A DNA stretch of 64,000 nucleotides from Saprospiraceae bacterium (GCA_028285545.1 JANQPA010000057.1:25840-89839); one strand, 5' to 3'. Numbered from the stretch's first letter, positions 26,424-35,375 are shown. Numbers and translations are program-made. Notes: a model not told the origin generated them from the letters alone.

Positions 26424-26480
26424 TAGGAAAATAGAAAATCTAGTAAATATTTATAGCCATGGAATGGCGAAACAACCAAG

Positions 26481-26500
26481 CCGATGGCGAAAGCCATCGG
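26481..26500. repeat. Perfect hairpin with GAAA loop
   Basis: CCGATGGC-GAAA-GCCATCGG lies between the barrel relic and the next gene, about 150 bp before it. It is probably another REP-type unit; the surrounding 26424-26646 shows no gene. Confidence 0.6.
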
Positions 26501-26646
26501 TAAAAAAAAGCCATTTTCTAAGCTACAGAGTAGCGATACAAGAGGTTTGTGGTTACATGGGCTCAAAAGTTATTACCCTAAGTATATCAACCACTGTCAA
26601 AAAAAAGTTTTAAATTATCTTTGTTCCTATAACAAAACCGAATGAA

Positions 26647-27339
26647 ATGGCAGAGAACAAAGACATGCAGTATTCCTACCTCCGGATTCGAAAAGCCATT
26701 GGTTTTCTTGGCTTATTTTTACCACTCATGTTATTTATTGTAGAAGGCGAATTTTTAGCTTCTCTAAGTCATTATTATTATACCCCATCTTCTATATTTT
26801 TTACTTCTATTCTTTCTTCCTTTGGTTTATTACTAATTACTTATAAAGGATATGAAAAAGCAGAAGGTGAATGGTTTAGTGACAACCTGGTTACCTTTGT
26901 AGGAGGACTGGCAGTTTTAATAGTGGTAGCCCTGCCTACCTGCTGCAGTAATAGCAACAACGAAGTAGTAGAAGCTATGTGCCAAGCGGAATCCTTTCCA
27001 CTTTTTGGACACAATACTACACTCATCAATACGATACATCTATTTAGTGCAGGTTTATTTTTATTTTGTATGGGTTGGATGTCATTTGTTCAGTTTCCAA
27101 AAAGTAAGAAAGAATCCAGGAAAACAGTTAACAAAATTTATAAGGTGAGCGGCATCCTCATTTGGATGAGCATTGCCTTTTTAGGCCTGGAATTTTTGTT
27201 AGGTTTTGAAATCTCACCTTACGATGTACTCATTCTTGAATGTGTGGCAGTGGTGGCCTTTGGTTTTTCATGGTTGATAAAGGGAGTTTCTCTAGAAGAA
27301 ATCCAACAGATGACTAGAAGTATTTTTGGAGAGTCTTGA
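26647..27339 (+). CDS. Six-helix membrane protein of unknown function
   Basis: A 230-residue protein with six hydrophobic segments (about residues 17-35, 47-66, 80-98, 125-148, 165-185, 192-212). The loop after helix 3 has CCSNSNNEVVEAMCQAE, three cysteines that could be paired outside the membrane. It loosely resembles DUF998 proteins. The stop lies 5 bp before the start of an AraC-type regulator, suggesting an operon. Function unknown. Confidence 0.6.
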   Translation: MAENKDMQYSYLRIRKAIGFLGLFLPLMLFIVEGEFLASLSHYYYTPSSIFFTSILSSFGLLLITYKGYEKAEGEWFSDNLVTFVGGLAVLIVVALPTCCSNSNNEVVEAMCQAESFPLFGHNTTLINTIHLFSAGLFLFCMGWMSFVQFPKSKKESRKTVNKIYKVSGILIWMSIAFLGLEFLLGFEISPYDVLILECVAVVAFGFSWLIKGVSLEEIQQMTRSIFGES

Positions 27340-27343
27340 TCCT

Positions 27344-28462
27344 ATGAATTATATGATATTATTTAGTGTCTTAATTGCTTTTGGGGCTTGCCAGGCCCTA
27401 TTTATCTCCATTATCTTTTTGACCCAAAAGAGCAAAAGCTTGCCCAAAAGTTTATTTGCCTTATTCTTAATTATAGAAGGATTAACCCTTATTGAACGTC
27501 TTTTGGCTGAAACCGAGTTGATAAATGCCCTTCCTCATCTTCTGGGAATAAGTTATCCTTTAAGTTTTATTAAAGGACCATTATTATTTCTGATGGCAAT
27601 GGCTGTAGTGGATAATAAGTTTAGGCTTCAAAAAAAGCACCTCCTCCATGCTATTCCTTTTTTAATAGTACTAATTAGCAACCTGCCGTTTTATTTTTTT
27701 AGTGGGGAACAGAAATTAGAGATGGTTAGAAGTTTTTTAACTAAACAACCATCATACTTCAGTTTTGATTTTCTATTAAGCCTTTCCTTTTTTGCTTATA
27801 TTGGGATTTATGTAGCAGCAAGTATGCGTACCTTATATGCTTATCGCCGGCATGTGAAAAACAATAAATTGGCCAATTGGCAGCTGAGAGTTTTAGGGCT
27901 CTTTTGCATTTTTTTGGGATCACATCTGCTGTATTTCCTTTTACAACCTTCAGGTGTTTTGCAAATCCCACAGTTTAATATGATCAGTATGCTGATTATG
28001 ACATTTGTGATCCAGTCTATTGCCTATGGCTTCTTTGCAAATTCGGATATGTTTTCCAATAATAAATCCTTTGACCTAAACAATTTACAGCAACAGCAAA
28101 TTGATGAGCAACGGATCATAGATCAGTTTGAAAAGGAAAAGGTTTATTTAGAGGATACCCTTAATCTGGCAGATTTTGCCCTTTCCCTTTCTCTATCTAA
28201 AAAATATGTTTCCGAACTGATCAACCAGCGTCTAGGTTCTTCTTTCAAAGACCTGGTCAGCAATTATCGGGTTAAGGAAGCTCAGGAAATTATGCAAAGA
28301 GATCTTGATAAGTCCAAAAAACTAATTGATATAGCTTTTGAATCCGGATTTAATAATAAAGTCACTTTTTATCGCAGCTTTAAAAAATACATAGGCCAAT
28401 CTCCCTCCAAGTATTACAATAGCCTGAAACAAGATTTGCAAAAGATTTCAAATCGGGAATAA
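27344..28462 (+). CDS. Membrane-embedded AraC family regulator
   Basis: About 372 residues from ATG 27344 (MNYMILFSVLIAFGACQA); an earlier ATG at 27326 would overlap the upstream gene. Residues about 1-225 contain seven hydrophobic helices, and the C-terminal ~110 residues form an AraC domain (NLADFALSLSLSKKYVSELI; KKLIDIAFESGFNNKVTFYRSF). Such 7TM-AraC proteins are thought to receive a signal at the membrane and bind DNA directly from it. The preceding membrane protein may be its signalling partner. Confidence 0.85.
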   Translation: MNYMILFSVLIAFGACQALFISIIFLTQKSKSLPKSLFALFLIIEGLTLIERLLAETELINALPHLLGISYPLSFIKGPLLFLMAMAVVDNKFRLQKKHLLHAIPFLIVLISNLPFYFFSGEQKLEMVRSFLTKQPSYFSFDFLLSLSFFAYIGIYVAASMRTLYAYRRHVKNNKLANWQLRVLGLFCIFLGSHLLYFLLQPSGVLQIPQFNMISMLIMTFVIQSIAYGFFANSDMFSNNKSFDLNNLQQQQIDEQRIIDQFEKEKVYLEDTLNLADFALSLSLSKKYVSELINQRLGSSFKDLVSNYRVKEAQEIMQRDLDKSKKLIDIAFESGFNNKVTFYRSFKKYIGQSPSKYYNSLKQDLQKISNRE

Positions 28463-28754
28463 GAAAAAAAATAGGTTACAAGCCACTTGTGTAACCTTCC
28501 TTCTGCCTTTCTTTTTTAATTATGCAGACAAAGCATTTGATGTGAGTCAAAATTTAGTTTGTAGAATGGGCCCCACAGATTATTAAACTTCACTTTTATT
28601 TAGTCCAAACTAGAACAGTGTAGATCTGTAAAAGTCTGTGTCTTTCTGTGTCAAAAAAATGAATGGCAGTTTAAATTTTGACTTGCTTTTTCTGTAATTA
28701 ATAAAATTTCAAGATTTAGGCTTTTAAAATGCCTGTAACGAAAACTTTACCGAA

Positions 28755-29204
28755 ATGAAATTCAAAGGAACCATTGAAATCAACCAATCCATTGAACTGG
28801 TCACCCAATTATTTGCTGATCCCAAAAACCTAAAACACTACCAGGATGGTTTTGTGAAAAAAGAACTTATAAGTGGCCGGCAAGGAGAAAAGGGTGCTGT
28901 ATCAAAAATGTATTATCAATATGGAAAGCGGCAAATGGAATTGGTCGAAACCATTATGGCTAATCATCTGCCAAATGTCTTCGAAGCTCATTATCACCAT
29001 AAACACATGGACAACACCTATAAATGCTTTTTCACAGCATTAGGCCCCAACAAAACACGTTATGATATTGAAGTGGAGTATACTCGAATTAACTGGGTCA
29101 TGCCCAAAATGATGGCCATCTTATTTCCTGGAATGTACCGAAAACAAGGCCAAAAATGGATGCAGAATTTTAAGGAGTTTGTAGAGAAACAAGAAAAGAC
29201 TTAA
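28755..29204 (+). CDS. SRPBCC family protein
   Basis: A 149-residue START-like protein: KFKGTIEINQSIELVTQLFADP is the first strand and helix of the fold, MELVETIMANHLPNVFEAHY the middle strands, and MYRKQGQKWMQNFKEFVEKQ the long C-terminal helix. The ligand is unknown. It converges with the CotH-like gene, leaving only one base between the stops. Confidence 0.8.
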   Translation: MKFKGTIEINQSIELVTQLFADPKNLKHYQDGFVKKELISGRQGEKGAVSKMYYQYGKRQMELVETIMANHLPNVFEAHYHHKHMDNTYKCFFTALGPNKTRYDIEVEYTRINWVMPKMMAILFPGMYRKQGQKWMQNFKEFVEKQEKT

Positions 29205-29205
29205 T

Positions 29206-30354
29206 CTACTTTTTCAACACCTTCAAACCCCCAATTACAATGCTTCCTGTGCCTTCTTTTAAGCAGGGATAACCAAAAGCCTTGGCACTGGCCTTAGGGT
29301 CATTGATGGTTTCATAGAAGGCATCTAAAAATTTAAGTGTATTTCGGGTGTATTTTTCTTCTAAATAGGGGCATTCAGTGTAAACCTTATAAAAGTTTTC
29401 GCGAAGTTCATTAAAACGAGCAAAAATGGGCTTAAGGATTTCCTGATCTTCCAGACAATAGCCTCGATACCGACGCCTTCTAATAGATTGCAATAATAAT
29501 TCCGGGGCTGGTTTTGCATAGGGGGCATCAACAATCCCAGAGTGATCGAAATCATAAGGAACAGGTATGGGGAGTCTAACGTCCTTTTTGCGAAGTAATT
29601 TGATGTTATGTCGGTACTGGGTGGACCAGTCTGTGTTGGCAATCATATATTCAAAAACCGCCATCGATAAAAAATGATCCTGCTCAGTTTTATTAGGTCG
29701 AAGTCCATTGGGCTTTATGATTTGGGCCTGGTTGCGAATAGCCATCTGGTCCTCATCTTCCAGGAGAATACCAAATAATGGCTCAGTATCTTTTCCTTTT
29801 TTTTCATCGGAATAGATTACCTGAACCAATCGTGCTTTAAAACTGGACTCGGTCATTAAATTATATAGTTTATACACAAGATATTCTTGCACGACATATT
29901 TTTGACCTCGGCAGGGGGTTACCAATTTCAATTTGTCTTGCCCGGCAAACAAACAGTCAGCCGGTGTTTTATTTTTTGAAAAATTGAGGAGTAGGGGAGG
30001 ATAAAAGCAGTTTTCTCTTTGTCGACGAAAATTACCTCGAGTTTTTACTTTAAGAGGAATACTTATTTTTTGTCCATTTGCTTCATAAGATATTTCCATC
30101 CTATGATAATTCGGCTCATCTCCCCGGTCATTGAACAAAGTGCGGGTGTCACCAGACAAGTTCAGCTGGAGGATTTCAGGCTCATCAAAAAGGGCAGGTT
30201 GAATTAAGCTGTTTTTATTATTCTGGACAACTTCCTGTGCTTGAATTGATAGAAAACTGATTAAACTAAAATGTAGGACAGCAGAAACTATTCTTAAGCG
30301 GGGATTCACCGTCCATGTCATTCCTGAAAAATTCTTAAATAAAACAGAAGTCAT
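29206..30354 (-). CDS. Exported CotH-like atypical kinase
   Basis: A 382-residue protein with an N-terminal hydrophobic segment ending SIQAQ (about residue 40); a shorter start at MTWTVNPRL is possible. KVKTRGNFRRQRENCFYPPLLLNF, VQEYLVYKLYNLMTESSFKARL, then EYMIANTDWSTQYRHNIKLL and IPVPYDFDHSGIVDAPYA match the atypical protein-kinase fold of CotH, where the NTDW...HN and DFDHSG elements correspond to catalytic and metal-binding loops. CotH phosphorylates spore-coat proteins in Bacillus; exported bacterial relatives have unknown targets. It has no obvious substrate gene next to it. Confidence 0.68.
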   Translation of the reverse strand: MTSVLFKNFSGMTWTVNPRLRIVSAVLHFSLISFLSIQAQEVVQNNKNSLIQPALFDEPEILQLNLSGDTRTLFNDRGDEPNYHRMEISYEANGQKISIPLKVKTRGNFRRQRENCFYPPLLLNFSKNKTPADCLFAGQDKLKLVTPCRGQKYVVQEYLVYKLYNLMTESSFKARLVQVIYSDEKKGKDTEPLFGILLEDEDQMAIRNQAQIIKPNGLRPNKTEQDHFLSMAVFEYMIANTDWSTQYRHNIKLLRKKDVRLPIPVPYDFDHSGIVDAPYAKPAPELLLQSIRRRRYRGYCLEDQEILKPIFARFNELRENFYKVYTECPYLEEKYTRNTLKFLDAFYETINDPKASAKAFGYPCLKEGTGSIVIGGLKVLKK

Positions 30355-30623
30355 AAGGGTTCTTGGTTTTTTTAATAAATGTATAAGTATTTTAATTCGA
30401 AATCAATTTTAATAAGATCGATAACTTTAATCTTTCGATAAATTTTCCTTAATAAAGACAATGGTTTTAGAAAACCAGCTGCCCTCTTTTGGTGTTGTTT
30501 AGGTAGTTTATTAGATTTGATCTAAATTAAGATAACTGACCTTATTATCGGTTATATACAAAATATTGGCTTTAATAGCGTCAGTTAAGATAAGATTTCA
30601 ATTTTGTCAAAAAGAAAAATAAA

Positions 30624-31238
30624 ATGGATAATACCATCAGTAAGAGTCCAGTGATGCTTTATACAGAGCAAACGCCAAATCCAGAGTCTTTAAAATTTGT
30701 GACCAATCGGATGTTATATCGAGGTACTGCGGACTTTAGAGAAGAAGAATTGGCCAGAGAATGGTCAGATCTGGGGGCTGCATTATTTGATTTGGCATAT
30801 GTCAAAGGAGTGTACATTGCCAATAATTTTGTTACCGTTACCAAAGAGTTTAACTACAGCTGGGAAGATATCATGCTGAAGTTGAAAAAATTTATTAAAA
30901 ATTATATTGAAGAGGGGGGAGAGATCGTAAAGGAAGGTTTCGAAGAAGCCATGGCCAAACTTGAGGAGGAACGTGGTGCCAGTTATGAATATTCAGAAGA
31001 CGAAGCTGAAATTGTGAAAAGAATTAAGGAATTAATTGATACATATGTAAAACCTGCCGTTGAAGGAGATGGAGGAAATATTGAATTCAGCTCTTTTGAA
31101 AATGGAGTGGTTAGTGTAATATTGCAGGGAGCCTGTAGCGGTTGTCCTTCATCAACTGTAACCTTAAAAGCTGGTATTGAGGGTATGCTGAAAAGAATGA
31201 TACCTGAAGTAAAAGAAGTAGTTGCCCATATGGGATAA
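30624..31238 (+). CDS. Nfu-type iron-sulfur cluster carrier
   Basis: A 204-residue protein with an N-terminal Nfu_N domain (TEQTPNPESLKFVTNRML, about residues 14-31) and a C-terminal NifU-like domain (IDTYVKPAVEGDGGNIEF then GACSGCPSSTVTLKAGIEGML). The CxxC pair in GACSGCPSS (about residues 172-175) binds a 4Fe-4S cluster for delivery to apoproteins. Cytoplasmic. It stands alone between a divergent CotH-like gene and an ECF sigma operon, with a terminator after it. Confidence 0.92.
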   Translation: MDNTISKSPVMLYTEQTPNPESLKFVTNRMLYRGTADFREEELAREWSDLGAALFDLAYVKGVYIANNFVTVTKEFNYSWEDIMLKLKKFIKNYIEEGGEIVKEGFEEAMAKLEEERGASYEYSEDEAEIVKRIKELIDTYVKPAVEGDGGNIEFSSFENGVVSVILQGACSGCPSSTVTLKAGIEGMLKRMIPEVKEVVAHMG

Positions 31239-31260
31239 AAATTGATCAACATTTCAATCA

Positions 31261-31307
31261 AAAAGGTTTAAAAGGTACTATAATGTATTTTTTAAACCTT
31301 TTTTTAT
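31261..31307 (+). terminator. Rho-independent terminator after nfu
   Basis: AAAAGGTTTAAAA (31261-31273) pairs with TTTTAAACCTTTT (31290-31302), followed by a T-run to 31305, about 22 bp after the nfu stop. Confidence 0.75.
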
Positions 31308-31381
31308 AAAAAAAATACTGCTCTCTGCAACTTTCCGAATAATGCGAAGTTTTTCCGCTTGAATCCACTTAACCATAAATC

Positions 31382-31936
31382 TTGAAAGTACTAGAAGACA
31401 AACATTTGATGAAAAAAGTGCAGGAAGGTGATCTCAGTAAAATGAGTTTGCTTTACGAAAGGCACAAGCGCGATCTGTTCGGCTACTTTTATCGGCTAAC
31501 GAATAATGCCAGCAAAAGTGAAGATATGGTACAAAATGTATTTTATAGACTTTTGAAATACAAACATACCTATCGCGGAGATGGAAAATTTGTTTACTGG
31601 ATGTATTCAGTTGCCCAAAATGTGTGGCTAGATCTGCTAAGAAAAAAGAAATTCATAGAGTATGGGAATGATCCTTCCAACTACAAAGAACTTTCCGATA
31701 AGGAAAAAAACGCAGAGGATCTACTCATTGCTACCGAACGAAAAAACCTGTTAAAGGTAGCCTTACAACGAATTTCACCTGAAAAGAGAGAAGCCATCGT
31801 TTTAAGTAGGTTTCAGGGGCTGAAATATCAGGAGATCGCGAAACTGTCAAACTGTACGGAGAATGCAATTAAAGCAAGAGTCCATAGAGGACTCATGGAA
31901 TTAAAAGATATTATGTTAAATCTTGAAAGTCAATGA
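31382..31936 (+). CDS. ECF-type sigma-70 factor
   Basis: A 184-residue sigma factor with regions 2 (LFGYFYRLTNNASKSEDMVQNVFYRLLKY, with FVYWMYSVAQNVWLDLLRK) and 4 (ISPEKREAIVLSRFQGLKYQEIAKLSNCTENAIKARVHRGL). It has the domain content of ECF sigma factors, which direct RNA polymerase to envelope-stress or similar regulons. Start is TTG at 31382; ATG at 31409 would give a shorter N-terminus. The next gene overlaps by 4 bp and encodes its likely anti-sigma factor. Confidence 0.9.
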   Translation: MKVLEDKHLMKKVQEGDLSKMSLLYERHKRDLFGYFYRLTNNASKSEDMVQNVFYRLLKYKHTYRGDGKFVYWMYSVAQNVWLDLLRKKKFIEYGNDPSNYKELSDKEKNAEDLLIATERKNLLKVALQRISPEKREAIVLSRFQGLKYQEIAKLSNCTENAIKARVHRGLMELKDIMLNLESQ

Positions 31937-32736
31937 AAGATCCCAAAAGAGAAAATTGCCAAAATGCCATCGAGGCCTTATTGGGTCAAATGGAAAATGA
32001 ATCTTTTCAGGAACAAGAACTGGAAATATTTTGCCAGCAGTATCCGGATTGTTCGGAATCATTACGAGCAACCTATGCTACCTGGCAGAGCTTGGAAGAG
32101 TTGGAAGTTCCCAAATCAAGCCCTGTAATGGATGCTGGCTTTTATAAAATGCTCAATGAATTTCAGACAGAGCAAAATAAAAGGAATCAATCCATATTTG
32201 GATTCATCTCAAAGATTTTTGAAGGCCCGGGCCTGAAATGGGCTGTCCTGGCAGGAATGTTTTTGCTGGGAATGGTTAGTGGATCCATTTTTTGGTCTGG
32301 GCAATCTGGAGAAACAATGGCTGTGGTAGAAGAGGAAAGCCTTAATAAGGTAAATTTGAGCTATGCCAAACTGACTTCTACAGAATCTGTTACGGACAGG
32401 CTGCAAGGGATCCAAATGGTGAAAGAGATGGTAGAATTAGATAATCGAATCATCGAGGCCCTTAATCGAGCCCTTTTGAATGATGAAAATGAAAATGTCA
32501 GACTCAGCGCCATCGAAACAATGCTTCATTTTACAGATAATCCAAAAGTTAGAGAAAACCTAATCAGAGCCATCCCTTATCAGGATTCACCATTGATCCA
32601 AATGACCCTAGCTGAAGTGGTGATTGCTTTGGAGGAAAAAAGTGCCATTGTTGAAATTCGCGAATTATTGGAAAACCAAGCTTTGGAATTGGAAGTCAAA
32701 ATGAAAATGGAGGAAACTATTGAATTATTATTATAA
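31933..32736 (+). CDS. Anti-sigma factor-like protein with periplasmic HEAT repeats
   Basis: A 267-residue protein overlapping the sigma gene by ATGA. The N-terminal ~95 residues are cytoplasmic-type helices (CQNAIEALLGQMENESFQEQ), and residues about 96-117 form the single membrane helix (WAVLAGMFLLGMVSGSIFW). The outer part, about 140-267, consists of HEAT-like helical pairs (LDNRIIEALNRALLNDENENVRLSAIETML; RAIPYQDSPLIQMTLAEVVIAL). This is the layout of an anti-sigma factor with an external sensing domain. The zinc HxxxCxxC site of ZAS-type anti-sigmas is not evident. It probably holds the sigma factor at the membrane. Confidence 0.75.
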   Translation: MKDPKRENCQNAIEALLGQMENESFQEQELEIFCQQYPDCSESLRATYATWQSLEELEVPKSSPVMDAGFYKMLNEFQTEQNKRNQSIFGFISKIFEGPGLKWAVLAGMFLLGMVSGSIFWSGQSGETMAVVEEESLNKVNLSYAKLTSTESVTDRLQGIQMVKEMVELDNRIIEALNRALLNDENENVRLSAIETMLHFTDNPKVRENLIRAIPYQDSPLIQMTLAEVVIALEEKSAIVEIRELLENQALELEVKMKMEETIELLL

Positions 32737-32860
32737 ACTGACTTGACACAGGTTTTTAAAATTATCCTGTTATGGTCAGTCATAAAATTGATTTCTGCAG
32801 AAAAAATAATTGGAAGAGCCTATAATTAGTAGGGTTTATTATCACTTTAAAAATTTAAAC

Positions 32861-33733
32861 ATGAAAGGATTATTATTAGGCCTTGTCTGCCTGGTCAGTA
32901 TTACCATTTGTACGGGGCAAGAATCAAAAGATCGCTCTAGCTATACTATAGATGTTAGTCAACTGGATAAATTTCATTTATACAATCGCAGAGGAGCTGT
33001 GACCGTAAAAGCCACAAGTGGAAATACCGCTACTATGCAGGTAACGCGGTATTTGAAAGCAAAATCGTCTGCAAAACTGGAAGAAGCGAAAAAAAATATT
33101 TACCTGGATAGTACTATGATTAATGGAGAATTGGTGTTTTTTGTAGTGCATCCTGATATGCAACTGGAATTTGATGAAGAAAGAGGCTTTGCTGGCTATG
33201 ATCATAGCAATCGATATAGAAATAGGGGATGGAATAATAAAAACGACCATGTAAAAGTTGAATTTACGATTACATTAGAATTGCCCGCACGCATGAATCT
33301 GTCCGTCCTAAATCATGAACATCCCTTGAAAGTAAGTGGTATGCAAGGTGAAGTAAAAGCCAGAAATCATCATGACGGTGTTTTGGTGGAAGGACAAGGA
33401 GGCAATGCTTCTGTCCACTCACACCATGGCAATGTGGAAGTTTATTACACTAAAAATCCAACCAGTGAATGTTCTTATGGAACTCATCATGGTGACATCA
33501 AAGTTCATTTTAAATCTGGTTTATCAGCAGATGCTTCTCTTTATAGTTATCACGGTGATTTCTATTCAGAATTTGACTGGGCCATGAAACCAATGTCGGT
33601 AGCTGAACAGGGAAGACGCGGCGCGAAATATAAAGTGAAAAGCAAAGGAGAAACTAATGTCAAAATTGGCTCTGGTGGATCAGAACAACGTTTCAGAACC
33701 CATCATGGAGATGTATACCTATTAAGTAATTAA
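32861..33733 (+). CDS. Exported DUF4097-like protein with HHGD repeats (first)
   Basis: About 290 residues from ATG 32861 (MKGLLLGLVCLVSITICTGQ, signal peptide); the frame is open back to 32810 without a family-like N-terminus. The C-terminal part is a beta-solenoid-like DUF4097 region in which successive turns carry NHHDG, SHHGN, THHGDIKVHF, SYHGDF and THHGDVYLLSN. DUF4097 normally has small or polar residues at these turns; histidines recurring at the same place are unusual. It follows the sigma/anti-sigma pair and precedes a paralogue, and is probably part of that regulon. Function unknown. Confidence 0.75.
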   Translation: MKGLLLGLVCLVSITICTGQESKDRSSYTIDVSQLDKFHLYNRRGAVTVKATSGNTATMQVTRYLKAKSSAKLEEAKKNIYLDSTMINGELVFFVVHPDMQLEFDEERGFAGYDHSNRYRNRGWNNKNDHVKVEFTITLELPARMNLSVLNHEHPLKVSGMQGEVKARNHHDGVLVEGQGGNASVHSHHGNVEVYYTKNPTSECSYGTHHGDIKVHFKSGLSADASLYSYHGDFYSEFDWAMKPMSVAEQGRRGAKYKVKSKGETNVKIGSGGSEQRFRTHHGDVYLLSN

Positions 33734-33792
33734 ATTTGCTGGTACCTCGTTATGATAATACCCTCTATTTCTAGACAAAAAATACTCTTTTT

Positions 33793-34599
33793 ATGAAATA
33801 TATAAATAAAGCAATGATTATTGGGCTCATGGTATTCACCTGGAATGCCTTGCAAGCCCAACAGTCTACCCAAGACTTTACAATCCCTTTAAGCAATCCA
33901 AACGACCCAGGTAAACTAGCTGTCAGTCTTCACAATGGTAAGATTAGGGTCGAATCTCACTCCGGTAAAGATGTTCTGATTAGTGTAAAGGTCTATAGAA
34001 GTGATAAAAATAAAGATTCTTATAGCAGACAAGGATTGAAAAGAATACCCAAAACAGGGGCTGATTTTGAGATCCTTGAAAATCGCAATATTGTGCAAAT
34101 TAAAGGTGGCAACAAAAATCGAGCAGATTACACGATAAAAGTGCCTCAAGAGTTTTCGCTTTCTATCAAAACACATCATGATGGTGATGTATATGTTCAA
34201 GATGTCAGTGGCACCATAGTTGTAGATGCACACCATGGTGGAATACAAATAGAAAATGTAAAAGGTTCTGTATTGGCAGATACTCATCATGGGAGCATAA
34301 AAGTTTCTTTTTCCGAAATTAAATCCGGAGTCCCTATGGCCTTCAGCACTTATCACGGAGATGTGGATGTTACCTTCCCTTCAAATATAAATGCATCAGC
34401 TAAAATGAAGTCAATTAAAGGGGATATCTATACGGATTTTGAAATGGAATTAAAGCCTACTGAACCACAGACTCAGCAAACGCGAAACAATGGCAGGAAA
34501 ATCGTTGTGAGTAACTGGATCTATTCCAATATAGGTAGTGGCGGCACCGAATACATGTTCACCACCCATCATGGTGACATCATCTTAAGAAAAAAATAA
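33793..34599 (+). CDS. Exported DUF4097-like protein with HHGD repeats (second)
   Basis: A 268-residue paralogue of the preceding gene: signal peptide to about residue 22 (NALQAQ), then KTHHDGDVYVQDV, DAHHGGIQIENV, DTHHGSIKVSFS, STYHGDVDVTF and a C-terminal TTHHGDIILRKK. The same rung-wise histidine pattern appears as in its neighbour, and both end in a basic or neutral tail directly after the last THHGD. Both are likely co-transcribed from the ECF sigma operon (60 bp gap). Location is periplasm or outer surface. Confidence 0.75.
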   Translation: MKYINKAMIIGLMVFTWNALQAQQSTQDFTIPLSNPNDPGKLAVSLHNGKIRVESHSGKDVLISVKVYRSDKNKDSYSRQGLKRIPKTGADFEILENRNIVQIKGGNKNRADYTIKVPQEFSLSIKTHHDGDVYVQDVSGTIVVDAHHGGIQIENVKGSVLADTHHGSIKVSFSEIKSGVPMAFSTYHGDVDVTFPSNINASAKMKSIKGDIYTDFEMELKPTEPQTQQTRNNGRKIVVSNWIYSNIGSGGTEYMFTTHHGDIILRKK

Positions 34600-34670
34600 T
34601 TAAGAGTTCAGAGTTCAGAGTTCTATGTTCTGTGTAAAGTGTTTAAAAATTTTAAGGTCCTCTGTTATTT

Positions 34671-34754
34671 GATGCTTTTTTGGCACGCAGATTCCACGAA
34701 TTGCGCTAAAAGTTATCTGCGAAATTGGCGGAATCTGCGTGAGAAAAAAGCATC
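34671..34754. terminator. Long hairpin between convergent genes
   Basis: GATGCTTTTTT...CACGCAGATTCC (34671-34695) pairs with GGAATCTGCG...AAAAAAGCATC (34730-34754) in a 25-bp stem with two mismatches. It lies between the stops of two convergent genes and has A/T runs at its base on both sides, so it could stop transcription in both directions. The CGCAGATT word is also typical of a dispersed Bacteroidota repeat. Confidence 0.6.
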
Positions 34755-34808
34755 ACTGAGCAACTATACCTTCAGCAAAGCAATTCCTAAACAACGAGAA
34801 CACGAGAA

Positions 34809-35279
34809 CTAAAAACTAGCCCATAACCATTGCGATATCTTCCAAATAGCAAAAATCGAAAGGCCGATCATCAAAGCAATTAAAAATAAAATCAAAAGAA
34901 TAACACCCCAGGCACTTCCGCCATGTTTTCCTTCAGCAACATATTCCTTAACCAGGTTCACATTTTTCAGGTTAGCCCGATACCTCAAATCAAAAATGTC
35001 CCCAAGAAAAGGGACCGTACCAAACATCCCATCTACCCAAATATTTCCCAACATCTTAAGCACCAACTTTCCACTAATGCCATATCTGGCCATTACAAGA
35101 ACCAAAAACCCAGAAATTAAAAAGGTAATAACATCACCAGCATAGGGGAATAAGCCAATAAGAGCATCTATCCCAAAGCGTATTTTGGTTCCGGGTATCC
35201 TAAATTTATTATCCAAAACTTCTGCTGAGCGATCCAGCCAAACCAGGCTCTTTTGGGTCTTTTCATCTAAGTTTTCCAT
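34809..35279 (-). CDS. DUF4112 membrane protein
   Basis: A 156-residue protein. The N-terminal VWLDRSAEVLDNKFRIPGTKIRFGIDALIGLFPYAGDVI and the later MFGTVPFLGDIFDLRYRANLKNVNLV are the conserved core of DUF4112, and there are two or three hydrophobic segments, the last near the C-terminus. Function unknown. It lies at the edge of the stress-protein cluster; a TGATTTTTATCA box is 6 bp upstream of its start. Confidence 0.85.
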   Translation of the reverse strand: MENLDEKTQKSLVWLDRSAEVLDNKFRIPGTKIRFGIDALIGLFPYAGDVITFLISGFLVLVMARYGISGKLVLKMLGNIWVDGMFGTVPFLGDIFDLRYRANLKNVNLVKEYVAEGKHGGSAWGVILLILFLIALMIGLSIFAIWKISQWLWASF

Positions 35280-35284
35280 TTAAA

Positions 35285-35296
35285 TGATTTTTATCA
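35285..35296. promoter_or_regulatory. CRP/FNR-like box 1
   Basis: TGAT-TTTT-ATCA matches the core TGATnnnnATCA of FNR-type sites. It lies between the DUF4112 start (minus) and the small membrane protein gene (plus, 80 bp away). Confidence 0.5.
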
Positions 35297-35375
35297 TTAG
35301 CCATTGTGTGTTTTATCACAATTTCTATAAATAGAAAAATGGAAATTAAGGAATTTAATTAATCCACCACTAGTC

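Noticed and set aside
26424..26613. Plus-strand frame after the barrel relic
   Set aside because: It consists of relic sequence and a hairpin repeat, with no family-like segment.
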